Shown piece after piece: positions 17,672 through 26,220 of a stretch of 64,000 nucleotides of DNA. The notes beneath the pieces were generated by a model. It did not search any database, had not been told where the DNA came from, and saw only the letters and a program-made list of their open reading frames with translations. The stretch's first letter is position 1. Every line of letters begins with the position of its first letter. Origin of the DNA: JAAFIP01 sp963775085. Its GTDB lineage: Bacteria > Pseudomonadota > Gammaproteobacteria > Burkholderiales > Burkholderiaceae_C. Location of the stretch: assembly GCA_963775085.1 (NCBI GenBank), contig CAVZHO010000003.1, positions 131,052 through 195,051 of the forward strand. The letters are read 5' to 3'. Position numbers and translations under genes: made by a program.

Positions 17672-18337
17672 ATGAAAATACTGATCCTCGGAGCCTCACG
17701 CGGCATTGGTCTGGAATTTGTTCGCCAGTACCGGCATGCGGGCGAAGAGGTGATGGCTACCGCCCGTAGCGAAGCAGGATTGCAGAAGATTCGCGCCCTG
17801 GGAGCCACGGCCTTCAGGCTGGACGTGGCCGACCCGGCCAGCGTGCGCAGCCTGCCGCTGTTGCTGGATGGCCAGCCAATTGACCTGGCGATTTATGTAG
17901 CCGGTGTCTACACCGAGGCCGGTGCCACCACGCCGCCCACGCAGGAGGAGTTTGACCGCACCCTGCACACCAACGTACTGGGCGCCATGCAGACCATTCC
18001 GCAGGTGGCCCCGCTGGTGGAGGAAGCGCGCGGCAAGTTCATCTTCATCACCAGCGGCATGGGCAGCATAGGCGAGGCGGCGGGCAGCTTTGGCTGGACC
18101 TACCGCGTCAGCAAGGCCGCGCTGAACATGGCCGTGATAGCCGCCCAGCACGACTACCCCGGGGCCATTCTGCTGCCCATGCACCCCGGCTGGGTGCGCA
18201 CCGACATGGGCGGGCCGCACGCCGCCATCAGCCCCGAGCAGTCGGTCAGCACCATGCGCAGCACGATTGCCGGGCTGACCTCTAAGGACAAGGGTAAGTT
18301 TTTTGACCACGACGGCCGGGTGTTCAGTAGCTGGTAA
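17672..18337 (+). CDS. Short-chain dehydrogenase/reductase
   Basis: 221-residue classical SDR. The nucleotide-binding motif ILGASRGIGLEF is at the N-terminus. Then come LDVADPAS (cofactor Asp), a YVAGVY segment in place of the common NNAG, an active-site Ser in FITSGMGSIGE, and a YRVSKAALNM Tyr-x3-Lys pair. The C-terminus HPGWVRTDMGG is typical of carbonyl-reductase-like or C-factor-like SDRs. Substrate unknown. It is separated from the thiolase only by a repeat copy and may be co-transcribed. Confidence 0.88.
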   Translation: MKILILGASRGIGLEFVRQYRHAGEEVMATARSEAGLQKIRALGATAFRLDVADPASVRSLPLLLDGQPIDLAIYVAGVYTEAGATTPPTQEEFDRTLHTNVLGAMQTIPQVAPLVEEARGKFIFITSGMGSIGEAAGSFGWTYRVSKAALNMAVIAAQHDYPGAILLPMHPGWVRTDMGGPHAAISPEQSVSTMRSTIAGLTSKDKGKFFDHDGRVFSSW

Positions 18338-18536
18338 GAAGCTGGCTGGAATGCAGGGATGGATACGCGCCTGGGCCTGAATCCAATGGAAACAGATGCT
18401 TTCCTGTAAACACCACCTATTTGTCAGCACTGTTTTGCCACTTTGGTGGCGCTTAAAGGGTTTTTACGTATCGAAATACTGATTAATAACCTAACAATCG
18501 CTGGTCTGTGTTACTTTTAATTTTTGGAGATAAACC

Positions 18537-19676
18537 ATGTCAAAACCTGCCCCTACGAAAATCCCGGCCCGTCGCAGCTTCCTGAAAAATGCCTCAGCTA
18601 CCGCCGTCGGTGGTGCTGCCCTGGCAGCGCCCATGCTGGCCAAGGCGCAAGCCGGCCCGATCACCATGCGCTGGCAGAGCACCTGGCCGTCCAAGGACAT
18701 CTTCCATGAGTATGCGCTGGACTTTGCCAAAAAAGTCAACGACATGACCGGTGGCGATCTGAAGATTGAAGTGCTACCCGCTGGTGCCGTGGTGCCCGCG
18801 TTTGGTCTGCTCGAAGCCGTCTCCAAAGGTACGCTGGACGGCGGCCACGGCGTGCTGGGCTACCACTACGGTAAGCAAAACGCGCTGGCCCTGTGGAACT
18901 CGGGCCCAGCCTTCGGTATGGATGCCAACATGCTGCTGTCCTGGCACAAGTACGGCGGTGGCACCGAGCTGCTGTCCAAGCTGTATGCCTCCATCGGCAT
19001 GACGGCCGTGCAGTCTTTCCTGTACGGCCCTATGGCTACGCAGCCCCTGGGCTGGTTCAAAAAGCCCATCACCAAATCGGACGATTTCAAGGGCCTGAAA
19101 TTCCGTACCAACGGCCTGGCCATTGACCTGTTTACCGCCATGGGCGCTGCGGTGAACGCACTGCCAGGCGGCGAGATTGTGCCTGCCATGGACCGTGGCC
19201 TGCTGGATGGCGCCGAGTTCAACAACGCTACATCCGACCGCCTGCTGGGCTTCCCCGATGTCTCCAAGGTCTGCATGCTGCAAAGCTTCCACCAGAGCGC
19301 CGAGACCTTCGAGATCATGTTCAACAAGCCCAAGTACGATGCGCTGCCCGCCAAGATGAAAGCCATCATTGCTGGTGCGGTGGAGGCTTCGTCGGCTGAC
19401 ATGTCCTGGAAGGCGATTGACCGTTACTCCAAGGATTACATCGAACTACAGGAAAAAGACAAGGTCAAGTTCTACAAAACGCCAGACGTTGTCTTGCAAG
19501 ACCAGCTCAAACTATGGGAAGCAATCTTGGTGAAAAAATCAGCGGAAAATCCACTGTTCAAGGAAATCGTGGCATCGCAAAAGGCCTTTGCCCAGCGCGC
19601 TGTCAAGTGGGAACAGGATGTCGTGATCAACCGCCGCATGGCCGTGAACCACTTCTTCGGTGCCAAGAAGGCTTAA
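18537..19676 (+). CDS. dctP: TRAP transporter substrate-binding protein (DctP family)
   Basis: Periplasmic receptor of a TRAP transporter. The N-terminus carries a twin-arginine leader, ARRSFLKNASATAVGGAAL, with cleavage expected after AKAQA. The mature part shows the DctP fold: MRWQSTWPSKDIFHEYALDFAKKV, GGDLKIEVLPAGAVVPAF and the Arg-containing GLKFRTNGLAIDLFTAMGAA with AMDRGLLDGAEFNNAT. A ligand such as a keto or hydroxy acid is likely but unproven. Its own strong terminator follows, then dctQ and dctM. ATG 18537 is preceded by TTGGAGATAAACC. Confidence 0.92.
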   Translation: MSKPAPTKIPARRSFLKNASATAVGGAALAAPMLAKAQAGPITMRWQSTWPSKDIFHEYALDFAKKVNDMTGGDLKIEVLPAGAVVPAFGLLEAVSKGTLDGGHGVLGYHYGKQNALALWNSGPAFGMDANMLLSWHKYGGGTELLSKLYASIGMTAVQSFLYGPMATQPLGWFKKPITKSDDFKGLKFRTNGLAIDLFTAMGAAVNALPGGEIVPAMDRGLLDGAEFNNATSDRLLGFPDVSKVCMLQSFHQSAETFEIMFNKPKYDALPAKMKAIIAGAVEASSADMSWKAIDRYSKDYIELQEKDKVKFYKTPDVVLQDQLKLWEAILVKKSAENPLFKEIVASQKAFAQRAVKWEQDVVINRRMAVNHFFGAKKA

Positions 19677-19695
19677 TAGCCAGCCTACGCTAACC

Positions 19696-19735
19696 ATCAA
19701 CCATCCGGGCCTGGCCCGGATGGTTGATTTTTTTT
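19696..19735 (+). terminator. Strong intrinsic terminator between dctP and dctQ
   Basis: A perfect 15-base inverted repeat (ATCAACCATCCGGGC, loop CTG, its complement) is followed by eight T. It lies inside the operon, so it probably keeps expression of the receptor above that of the membrane subunits. Confidence 0.9.
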
Positions 19736-19748
19736 GAGCACGCGAAAT

Positions 19749-20375
19749 ATGCAGCAATTTTTCTTATTCATTGACAAGATCAGTACCAAGCTAGGCCATG
19801 CCTTTTCCTGGTTGATCATGGCTTTGACGCTTTTAATCACCTTCGAGGTGTTTTCCCGCTATGTGCTGGACAAGCCGCACTCCTGGGCCTTTGACCTGAT
19901 GATCATGATGTATGGCTCCATGTTCATGATGGCAGGTGCCTACACGCTGTCCAAAAACGGCCACGTACGCGGCGACGTGCTGTACGGCTTCTTTCCGCCA
20001 CGCTTGCAAGCAGGCCTGGATTTGGCCCTGTACATCCTGTTTTTTGTGCCCGGTGTGTTTGCGCTGGCCTGGGCCGGTTACTTTTACGCCGCCGAGTCCT
20101 GGGCGATTAAAGAAATCTCCAACATCACCTCCGACGGTCCACCGATTTATCCGTTCAAAACGATTATTCCGATAGCCGGCGGCATGCTGCTGATTCAAGG
20201 TTTTGTAGAAATCCTGCGCTGCATCGTGTGCCTGAAAGAGGGCGACTGGCCTGCACGGGCAGACGACGTGGAAGAGGTGGACGTAGACAAGCTCAAAGAC
20301 ATGGTCCATGTGAAAGACGAAGACATTGCCAAGCTGGGTGAGTTGTTGACCGCAAAAGAAGGAACGCGCAAGTGA
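19749..20375 (+). CDS. dctQ: TRAP transporter small permease (DctQ family)
   Basis: Four predicted transmembrane helices: SWLIMALTLLITFEVFSRYV, a second with MIMMYGSMFMMAGAY, LALYILFFVPGVFALAW and PIAGGMLLIQGFVEIL. The LSKNGHVRGDVLYGFFP loop is a family hallmark. A long acidic/basic C-terminal tail (about residues 170-208) extends into the cytoplasm. The start is taken as ATG 19749 because the upstream TTG lies in the terminator's T tract. It overlaps dctM by four bases. Confidence 0.9.
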   Translation: MQQFFLFIDKISTKLGHAFSWLIMALTLLITFEVFSRYVLDKPHSWAFDLMIMMYGSMFMMAGAYTLSKNGHVRGDVLYGFFPPRLQAGLDLALYILFFVPGVFALAWAGYFYAAESWAIKEISNITSDGPPIYPFKTIIPIAGGMLLIQGFVEILRCIVCLKEGDWPARADDVEEVDVDKLKDMVHVKDEDIAKLGELLTAKEGTRK

Positions 20376-22303
20376 AAAAAGAAATCTGGTTTGGCCTCAG
20401 TATTCTGATGGCCGTCGTTATTGGTATTTTTGTATTCATGCCCGCACCGTCTCAAATGACCAATGGCCATTTGGGCTTGCTGATGCTGGGTTTGATCGTG
20501 GTGGCCATCATGCTGGGCTTTCCCACGGCTTTTACCCTGATGGGCATGGGCATGTTGTTCGCCTGGCTGGCTTTTCGCAGCCAAAACCCCAATCTGGCGG
20601 TGCAGCAAACGCTGGACCTGATGGTGCAGCGGGCCTACTCAGTCATGTCCAACGACGTGCTGATCTCCATCCCGTTGTTCGTGTTCATGGGCTATTTGGT
20701 CGAACGCGCCAACCTGATTGAAAAACTGTTCAAGAGTTTGCACCTGGCCATGGCCCGTGTGCCCGGTTCGCTGGCAGTGGCTACCGTCATCACCTGTGCA
20801 GTGTTCGCTACCGCCACGGGAATCGTCGGTGCGGTGGTGACCCTGATGGGCCTGCTGGCTTTGCCGGCCATGCTCAAGGCGGGCTACAACACGCGTTTGG
20901 CTGCAGGCGCCATCACCGCAGGCGGCTGCTTGGGCATTTTGATTCCGCCTTCGGTGCTGCTGATTGTCTATGGTGCCACGGCGGGTGTCTCGGTGGTCAA
21001 GCTGTATGCAGGTGCCTTCTTCCCCGGCATCATGCTGGCCACGCTGTATGTGGGCTACATCATCGTCGTTGCCAAGCTCAAGCCGCACTTGGCCCCGCCG
21101 CTGTCCGAAGAGGACCGCAAGGTGCCGTTGCCAGTCTACGCCGAGAAAATTTCGACCTCATTTAGCAACAACGTGGTGCGCGGTTTGCTCGGCTCGCTCA
21201 AGGGCAGCTTCAAGACCGAAGCGTCCAGCCGCACCCTGCTGTCCCAGTTGCTGATTGCCTTACTACCTGCCATCGTATTTACGGCGGCCATGGGTTTGAC
21301 CTATCGCATGGTGACCGCTCCGCAAGCCGTGGTGTCCGCCGATGCCGTGCAAATGGGCACCGGGTTTGAAAGCAGTGAAAAGGCTGACACGGGCGGCCTG
21401 CAGGAGCCACCGCAAGAGGGCGGACTCAAGGAGCCACCGGCTGATCCAGCGACAGTGGCCGCCGAGGCGGCCAGGAAAGCACCCACTGCTGCTGCGGTGA
21501 CTGCGGCCAAGACTGCCACGGCAGCGCCCGTCGCCGCAGGCGAGCGACTACCCGCGCCTAACGGCTGGTGGATCACCTTTGGCATTGGGGCGGCGGCGCT
21601 GCTGGTTTTTTATGCCATGTTCACCTTTGCAAGGCTGGAAATTTTCAAGATGTTGCTGGGCTCCTTCTTCCCACTGGCCATGCTCATCATGGCGGTGCTG
21701 GGCACCATCGTCTTTGGCCTAGCCACGCCGACTGAGGCGGCGGCTATGGGCTCGATGGGCGGGCTGATCCTGGCCGCAGCCTACCGGCGCCTAAACGTGA
21801 CGGTGGTGCGCGAGTCGGTGTACCTCACCGCCAAAACCAGTGCCATGGTGTGCTGGCTGTTTGTGGGTTCCAGCATCTTCTCAGCGGCGTTTGCCTTGCT
21901 GGGTGGGCAGGACATCATCAACAAATGGGTGCTGTCGATGGACTTGACGCCCGTGCAGTTCATGTTGCTGGCCCAGGCGATTATTTTCCTGCTGGGCTGG
22001 CCGCTGGAGTGGACCGAGATCATCGTGATTTTCATGCCGATCTTTATCCCTCTGCTGCCACACTTTGGCATTGACCCGCTGTTCTTTGGCCTGTTGGTAG
22101 CCTTGAACCTACAAACCGCTTTCCTGTCGCCTCCGGTAGCGATGGCAGCGTTTTACTTGAAGGGTGTATCGCCGCCGCATGTCACGCTGAACCAGATTTT
22201 CCTGGGCATGCTGCCGTTCATGGCCATTCAGGTGGTGGCGTTGGCCTTGCTGTACATCTTCCCTGGCATCGGCATGTGGCTACCGAGCGTGTTGTACAAA
22301 TAA
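20372..22303 (+). CDS. dctM: TRAP transporter large permease (DctM family) with a long insertion
   Basis: Large ion-coupling subunit of the TRAP transporter. It starts just after dctQ (GTG/ATG overlap at 20372) and is 643 residues, versus about 430 for a standard DctM. The two halves carry family motifs: IGIVGAVVTLMGLLALPAML and AGAITAGGCLGILIPPS in the first, GLATPTEAAAMGSMGGLIL and NLQTAFLSPPVAMAAFYLKG in the second. Between them, about residues 235-410 form an Ala/Pro/Glu-rich linker with one extra hydrophobic helix. A terminator follows. Long DctM forms are known in this group, but the linker's role is unknown. Confidence 0.9.
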   Translation: MKKEIWFGLSILMAVVIGIFVFMPAPSQMTNGHLGLLMLGLIVVAIMLGFPTAFTLMGMGMLFAWLAFRSQNPNLAVQQTLDLMVQRAYSVMSNDVLISIPLFVFMGYLVERANLIEKLFKSLHLAMARVPGSLAVATVITCAVFATATGIVGAVVTLMGLLALPAMLKAGYNTRLAAGAITAGGCLGILIPPSVLLIVYGATAGVSVVKLYAGAFFPGIMLATLYVGYIIVVAKLKPHLAPPLSEEDRKVPLPVYAEKISTSFSNNVVRGLLGSLKGSFKTEASSRTLLSQLLIALLPAIVFTAAMGLTYRMVTAPQAVVSADAVQMGTGFESSEKADTGGLQEPPQEGGLKEPPADPATVAAEAARKAPTAAAVTAAKTATAAPVAAGERLPAPNGWWITFGIGAAALLVFYAMFTFARLEIFKMLLGSFFPLAMLIMAVLGTIVFGLATPTEAAAMGSMGGLILAAAYRRLNVTVVRESVYLTAKTSAMVCWLFVGSSIFSAAFALLGGQDIINKWVLSMDLTPVQFMLLAQAIIFLLGWPLEWTEIIVIFMPIFIPLLPHFGIDPLFFGLLVALNLQTAFLSPPVAMAAFYLKGVSPPHVTLNQIFLGMLPFMAIQVVALALLYIFPGIGMWLPSVLYK

Positions 22304-22330
22304 GTAATGCACGTTAAATTGGCAAAATCA

Positions 22331-22356
22331 AGGGGCGCGCAAGCGCCCCTTTTTTC
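22331..22356 (+). terminator. Intrinsic terminator after dctM
   Basis: Stem AGGGGCGC, loop GCAA, GCGCCCCT, then a T run. It closes the TRAP operon. Confidence 0.92.
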
Positions 22357-22421
22357 TGGGCGCGTGCCTATCCTGGGGCGCAGGATGCCACAATAGGGAC
22401 TAGATTATTCGGAGAACTGAG

Positions 22422-22835
22422 ATGCCCATTACCAAAGGATTTCGCGTACTGGTAGACGAAGCCATGGCGGAGGTAAAGACCTACAGCGTACGCGAAACCC
22501 AGGCCAAGGTACAGGCGGGCAAGGCGCAGATTGTCGACATCCGCGACATCCGCGAGCTGACCAAGGGCACTGTGGCGGGCAGCGTGCATGCCCCTCGCGG
22601 TATGCTGGAGTTTTGGGTCGACCCCGAGTCGCCCTATTTCAAGCCCATGTGGGCTGATGAGAGCAAGGAGTTCATCCTGTTTTGCGGGATGGGCTGGCGC
22701 AGCGCACTCACCGCCAAAACCCTGCAAGACATGGGCATGACCAATGTGGCCCACATCGAGGGCGGCTGGGACGAATGGGTGAAGCAAGGCGGCGCGACCG
22801 AGACGCTGGAAGAGCGCAAAGCCAAAAAATTCTAA
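22422..22835 (+). CDS. Rhodanese-domain protein
   Basis: 137-residue single-domain sulfurtransferase. It has VDIRDIRELTKGTVAGSVHAPRG (the conserved Asp and substrate-facing loop) and a catalytic Cys in FILFCGMGWRSALTAKTL (active loop C-G-M-G-W-R), ending IEGGWDEWVKQGG. It may move sulfane sulfur or detoxify cyanide; the partner is unknown. A clear GGAG site precedes the ATG at 22422 (TTCGGAGAACTGAG). The next gene lies beyond a repeat copy. Confidence 0.9.
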   Translation: MPITKGFRVLVDEAMAEVKTYSVRETQAKVQAGKAQIVDIRDIRELTKGTVAGSVHAPRGMLEFWVDPESPYFKPMWADESKEFILFCGMGWRSALTAKTLQDMGMTNVAHIEGGWDEWVKQGGATETLEERKAKKF

Positions 22836-22845
22836 TGAAATACGC

Positions 22846-22893
22846 TGCTAGTCCTTGTCGCCAGGTCGTAAGCAGCTACTGTAAATATAGCAA
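22846..22893 (+). repeat. Dispersed palindromic repeat, copy 6 (rhodanese/HAD gap)
   Basis: TGCTAGTCCTTGTCGCCAGG, then TCGTAAGCAGCTACTG and TAAATATAGCA. This is one of the cleanest copies of the family consensus. Confidence 0.85.
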
Positions 22894-22902
22894 AATAATT
22901 CC

Positions 22903-23568
22903 ATGAAATTCCAGGCAGTACTGTTTGATTGCGATGGCGTGCTGGTCGACAGCGAGCCAATCACCAACAACGTGCTGCGCAGCATGTTGATCGAGCAGGG
23001 CTGGGACATTTCGGCCCAGGAGTGCTTTGCTACCTTTGTCGGGCATGCCGTGGTAGATCGCACGGCCCTGATTGAGCAGCGCACCGGTAAAAGCGTGACG
23101 GCGCAGTGGTTGCAGGAGTTTCGGGATCGGCGTGACGCGGCGCTGCGCGAGCAACTCATTGCCGTGCCGCATATCCATTACGCGGTGAAAGCCTTGCACG
23201 GCGCTACGCAAGGGCGCATCGCCTGCGCGTCGGGCGCAGACCGTGGCAAGCTGATGCTGCAACTGACCAAGGTGGAACTGCTGCCCTACTTTGACGGCCG
23301 CCTGTTCAGCGGCATGGAGCATGCGCGCAACAAGCCGCACCCCGATGTGTACCTGGCTGCAGCCAAGGCACTGGCCACCGACCCGCAGCACTGCGCCGTG
23401 GTGGAAGACACACCCAACGGCACCCGCGCTGGCGTGGCGGCAGGCTGCACGGTGTGGGGTTATGCGCCGCAGGGCGATGGTGCAGCGCTTTTGCAGGCGG
23501 GGGCGCACCATGTGTTTGAAAGTATGGCGGATTTGCCTGGGGCATTGGGTGTGGCCGCTGCCGATTGA
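22903..23568 (+). CDS. HAD-IA phosphatase (phosphoglycolate phosphatase / beta-phosphoglucomutase-like)
   Basis: 221-residue HAD hydrolase. Motif I is LFDCDGVLVDSEP with both catalytic Asp. A helical cap domain follows (residues ~15-85). Motif II is CASGADRGK, Lys of motif III lies in RNKPHPDVYLAAA, and motif IV is VVEDTPNGTRAGVAAG. The sugar-phosphate or phosphoglycolate substrate cannot be told from sequence. The ATG at 22903 lies nine bases after the repeat. No downstream gene is close. Confidence 0.88.
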   Translation: MKFQAVLFDCDGVLVDSEPITNNVLRSMLIEQGWDISAQECFATFVGHAVVDRTALIEQRTGKSVTAQWLQEFRDRRDAALREQLIAVPHIHYAVKALHGATQGRIACASGADRGKLMLQLTKVELLPYFDGRLFSGMEHARNKPHPDVYLAAAKALATDPQHCAVVEDTPNGTRAGVAAGCTVWGYAPQGDGAALLQAGAHHVFESMADLPGALGVAAAD

Positions 23569-23790
23569 TGGCTCCTTTGCTCATGGCACCGACGGGGTTG
23601 CGTCTGGTTGCGTATTCTCTGTGTTCGAAAGCTTAGGGATCGGGCTCCAGCTCTGTGCCCGACCTGGCACTTGGCGTGGACGGCTCCGCGGCTGTCACCC
23701 GGCCGTCGGCCTGCTCACGTACAAAACAGGGCAAACCTTAGTACTGTCCATAAGCGGAGCAGAGTGGAAATCTGCCACAATGCATCTTGA
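23569..23790. other. Non-coding stretch before the liuB operator
   Basis: No credible gene. Overlapping open frames have no family features or ribosome-binding site. The sequence is GC-rich and unlike the AT-rich repeats, perhaps decayed coding DNA. The next 66 bases hold the LiuR box and liuB leader. Confidence 0.5.
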
Positions 23791-23822
23791 GTTGACGTTT
23801 ACGTAAACGTCAACCTGACAAT
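23791..23822 (+). promoter_or_regulatory. LiuR-type operator upstream of liuB
   Basis: A perfect 24-base palindrome at 23791-23814 (GTTGACGTTTAC followed by its exact complement), identical in its inner 22 bases to the palindrome beside the liuR gene. TTGACG can act as a -35, with GACAAT about 19 bases downstream as a weak -10. It lies 42 bases before the liuB ATG. Confidence 0.85.
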
Positions 23823-23855
23823 AACGCCAATCACCGATTCACGCGAAAGAACGCC

Positions 23856-25496
23856 ATGCCCGTTTTGGAGACAAAGCTCAACGCCCGTTCGGCAGATTTT
23901 CAGGCCAATGCCGTTGCCATGCGGGCGGTGGTGGACGATTTGAAAGCGCGCATAGCGCAGGTGCAACTGGGCGGTGGAGAGGCAGCGCGGGCCAAGCACC
24001 TGGCACGCGGCAAGTTGCTGCCGCGTGACCGGGTGCAAACCCTCTTGGACCCCGGCACACCGTTTTTAGAGATTGCGCCATTGGCGGCGATGGGCATGTA
24101 CCCCGACCGCGACGGCACGGACAGTGCGCCTGCTGCGGGTTTGGTAGCAGGCATTGGCCGCATCAACGGTGTGCACTGCATGATCGTCTGCAACGACGCG
24201 ACGGTCAAAGGCGGCACCTACTACCCGATGACGGTGAAAAAGCATGTGCGTGCGCAGGAGATTGCCCAGCAAAACAACCTGCCCTGCGTGTATCTTGTGG
24301 ACTCGGGCGGGGCGAATTTGCCCAACCAGGACGAGGTGTTCCCCGACCGCGACCATTTTGGCCGCATCTTTTATAACCAGGCGCAGATGAGCGCGCAGGG
24401 CATTGGGCAGATTGCCGTGGTGATGGGCAGTTGCACCGCCGGCGGAGCCTATATGCCCGCGATGAGCGACGAGACCATCATCGTCAAAAACCAGGGCACC
24501 ATCTTTTTGGGTGGCCCGCCGCTGGTGAAGGCGGCTACGGGCGAGATAGTCACGGCGGAAGACTTGGGCGGTGGCGACGTGCATACCCGCCTCTCTGGCG
24601 CGGCAGACCACTTGGCGCAAAACGATACCCATGCGCTGGGCATTGCCCGCAACATCGTCCGCAATCTGAATATAAACAAGCCTGTAGCCCAGTTAAATAA
24701 TGCGCAAGCAGCTACTGAAAAAATAGCGCCTCCCAAATATGCTGAGAGCGAAATCTACGGCGTCGTGCCCACCGATACCCGCAAACCCTATGACGTGCGC
24801 GAGATCATTGCGCGCATAGTGGACGGCAGTGAGTTTGACGAATTCAAGGCGCGCTTTGGCAGCACCCTGGTCACCGGCTTTGCGCGCATCGAAGGCATGA
24901 TGGTCGGCATCATCGCCAACAACGGCATCTTGTTCAGCGAGTCGGCGCAAAAAGGCGCGCACTTTATCCAGCTGTGTTGTCAGCGCAAAGTACCTCTGGT
25001 GTTTTTGCAGAACATCACCGGTTTTATGGTGGGCCGCAAGGTGGAGAATGAAGGCATTGCCCGCCACGGCGCCAAGATGGTCACTGCGGTGGCTACCGCT
25101 ACGGTGCCCAAGTTTACGGTCATCATCGGCGGCAGCTACGGCGCAGGCAACTACGGTATGTGCGGCCGCGCCTACAGCCCGCGCTTTTTGTGGATGTGGC
25201 CCAACGCGCGCATTTGCGTCATGGGCGGCGAGCAAGCCGCCGCCGTGCTGGCCACCGTGCGGCGCGACGGCATCGAAGCCAAAGGCGGTAGCTGGAGTGC
25301 AGAGGAAGAGGCCGCCTTCAAGCAGCCCATGCTCGACCAATTCGCCACCCAGTCCCACCCCTACTATTCCAGCGCCCGCATTTGGGACGACGGCGTGATC
25401 GACCCCGCCGACACGCGCCGTGTGCTGGCGCTGGGGCTGGCGGCAAGCTTGAATGCGCCGATCCCGGAGCCCAAGTTTGGCGTGTTTCGCATGTGA
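23856..25496 (+). CDS. liuB: 3-methylcrotonyl-CoA carboxylase, carboxyltransferase (beta) subunit
   Basis: Transfers CO2 from carboxybiotin to 3-methylcrotonyl-CoA. Carboxyltransferase landmarks are KHLARGKLLPRDRVQTLLDPGTPFLE, LPCVYLVDSGGANLPNQDEVFPDRDHFGRIFYNQ, GSCTAGGAYMPAMSDE and the C-terminal GGSYGAGNYGMCGRAYSPRFLWMWPNARI, all typical of MccB/LiuB rather than AccA/AccD or PccB. A copy of the dispersed repeat is inserted in frame at about residues 275-291 (KPVAQLNNAQAATEKIA). It heads the second LiuR-box operon. Confidence 0.95.
   Translation: MPVLETKLNARSADFQANAVAMRAVVDDLKARIAQVQLGGGEAARAKHLARGKLLPRDRVQTLLDPGTPFLEIAPLAAMGMYPDRDGTDSAPAAGLVAGIGRINGVHCMIVCNDATVKGGTYYPMTVKKHVRAQEIAQQNNLPCVYLVDSGGANLPNQDEVFPDRDHFGRIFYNQAQMSAQGIGQIAVVMGSCTAGGAYMPAMSDETIIVKNQGTIFLGGPPLVKAATGEIVTAEDLGGGDVHTRLSGAADHLAQNDTHALGIARNIVRNLNINKPVAQLNNAQAATEKIAPPKYAESEIYGVVPTDTRKPYDVREIIARIVDGSEFDEFKARFGSTLVTGFARIEGMMVGIIANNGILFSESAQKGAHFIQLCCQRKVPLVFLQNITGFMVGRKVENEGIARHGAKMVTAVATATVPKFTVIIGGSYGAGNYGMCGRAYSPRFLWMWPNARICVMGGEQAAAVLATVRRDGIEAKGGSWSAEEEAAFKQPMLDQFATQSHPYYSSARIWDDGVIDPADTRRVLALGLAASLNAPIPEPKFGVFRM
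24679..24727 (+). repeat. Dispersed palindromic repeat, copy 7 (inside liuB)
   Basis: AGCCTGTAGCCCAGTTAAAT, then AATGCGCAAGCAGCTACTG and AAAAAATAGC. In frame it codes for PVAQLNNAQAATEKIA, in the same phase as copies 1, 3 and 8. Confidence 0.8.
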
Positions 25497-25524
25497 TGTG
25501 TATAATTTCTGAAATCTATACACA
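25477..25524 (+). promoter_or_regulatory. Promoter and operator of the first vapBC pair
   Basis: TTGGCG (25477-25482), an 18-base spacer and TATAAT (25501-25506). A perfect interrupted palindrome, TGTGTATA at 25497-25504 and TATACACA at 25517-25524, spans the -10 region, as expected for VapB autorepression. The promoter starts inside the end of liuB. Confidence 0.7.
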
Positions 25525-25542
25525 TTAACTTAGGAGTACACC

Positions 25543-25812
25543 ATGCGAACCAATATTGTGATCGACGACCAATTGATGGCAGCGGCTATGCAGGCGGGCG
25601 ATTTCAAAACCAAAAAGGATGCCGTGGAGGAAGGCTTGCGTTTGCTTGCACGGCGCAAAGCTTACGCGGCAATCAGAGCTGCCCGAGGCACCTTGCACTG
25701 GGATGACTCCGACGAAGCGTGGGCGAAAGTGCGCGCCGAACGGCAAGCACAGACTGCTGTGAAACCAAAAGGCAAGACCGCTCGCCCCGTCAAATCGCTT
25801 GAGGCCGCATGA
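25543..25812 (+). CDS. vapB: VapB-type antitoxin
   Basis: 89 residues. The N-terminus MRTNIVIDDQLMAAAMQAGDF is a ribbon-helix-helix DNA-binding domain, followed by KTKKDAVEEGLRLLARRKAY. The basic, Ala/Lys-rich tail (QTAVKPKGKTARPVKSLEAA) should neutralise the toxin. AGGAG lies 10 bases before the ATG. It overlaps the PIN toxin by four bases, the standard VapBC layout. The pair is inserted between liuB and the downstream acyl-CoA dehydrogenase. Confidence 0.9.
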   Translation: MRTNIVIDDQLMAAAMQAGDFKTKKDAVEEGLRLLARRKAYAAIRAARGTLHWDDSDEAWAKVRAERQAQTAVKPKGKTARPVKSLEAA

Positions 25813-26210
25813 TTCTTGTCGACTCCAGCGTGTGGATTGACTACTTTCGCGGTGACCGAAACAAATACACCGATAGGCTGGATACTTCGCTACAGAGTGC
25901 CGACGAGGATCTAGGCGTAGCAGATTTGGTGGTTTTTGAGGTGATGCGCGGTTTCTCACGACCAGCGGAGAAACGCCGGGCTCACGCGCTGCTGACGACC
26001 TTGGATGTCGTCGAGATTGGCGGCTTGGAAAATGCTGTGCATGCCGCCGAGCATTATCTGGAGCTCCGCGCCCAGGGCTACACCATCCGCAGCCCCATAG
26101 ACATCCTGCTGGCCAGCTACTGCATCACCCACAAGCACCTGCTACTGCACCGTGATGCCGACTTTGACGTAATGGAAACCTTGAGAGGTCTCAAGGTATG
26201 GAAACACTGA
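25809..26210 (+). CDS. vapC: VapC-type PIN-domain ribonuclease toxin
   Basis: 133-residue PIN domain. The acidic metal-binding residues are Asp in MILVDSSVWIDYF, Glu in LVVFEVMRG, Asp in SPIDILLASY and Asp in HRDADFDVM. VapC toxins cut tRNA or rRNA; the specific target is unknown. It is coupled to vapB and ends 10 bases before the next dehydrogenase ORF, so read-through from this locus could reach the remaining liu genes. All catalytic residues appear intact. Confidence 0.92.
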   Translation: MILVDSSVWIDYFRGDRNKYTDRLDTSLQSADEDLGVADLVVFEVMRGFSRPAEKRRAHALLTTLDVVEIGGLENAVHAAEHYLELRAQGYTIRSPIDILLASYCITHKHLLLHRDADFDVMETLRGLKVWKH

Positions 26211-26220
26211 AAACCTCACT

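Noticed and set aside
24575..24640. Possible frame problem in liuB near the repeat insertion
   Set aside because: The frame is continuous and the flanking carboxyltransferase motifs are all in one phase.
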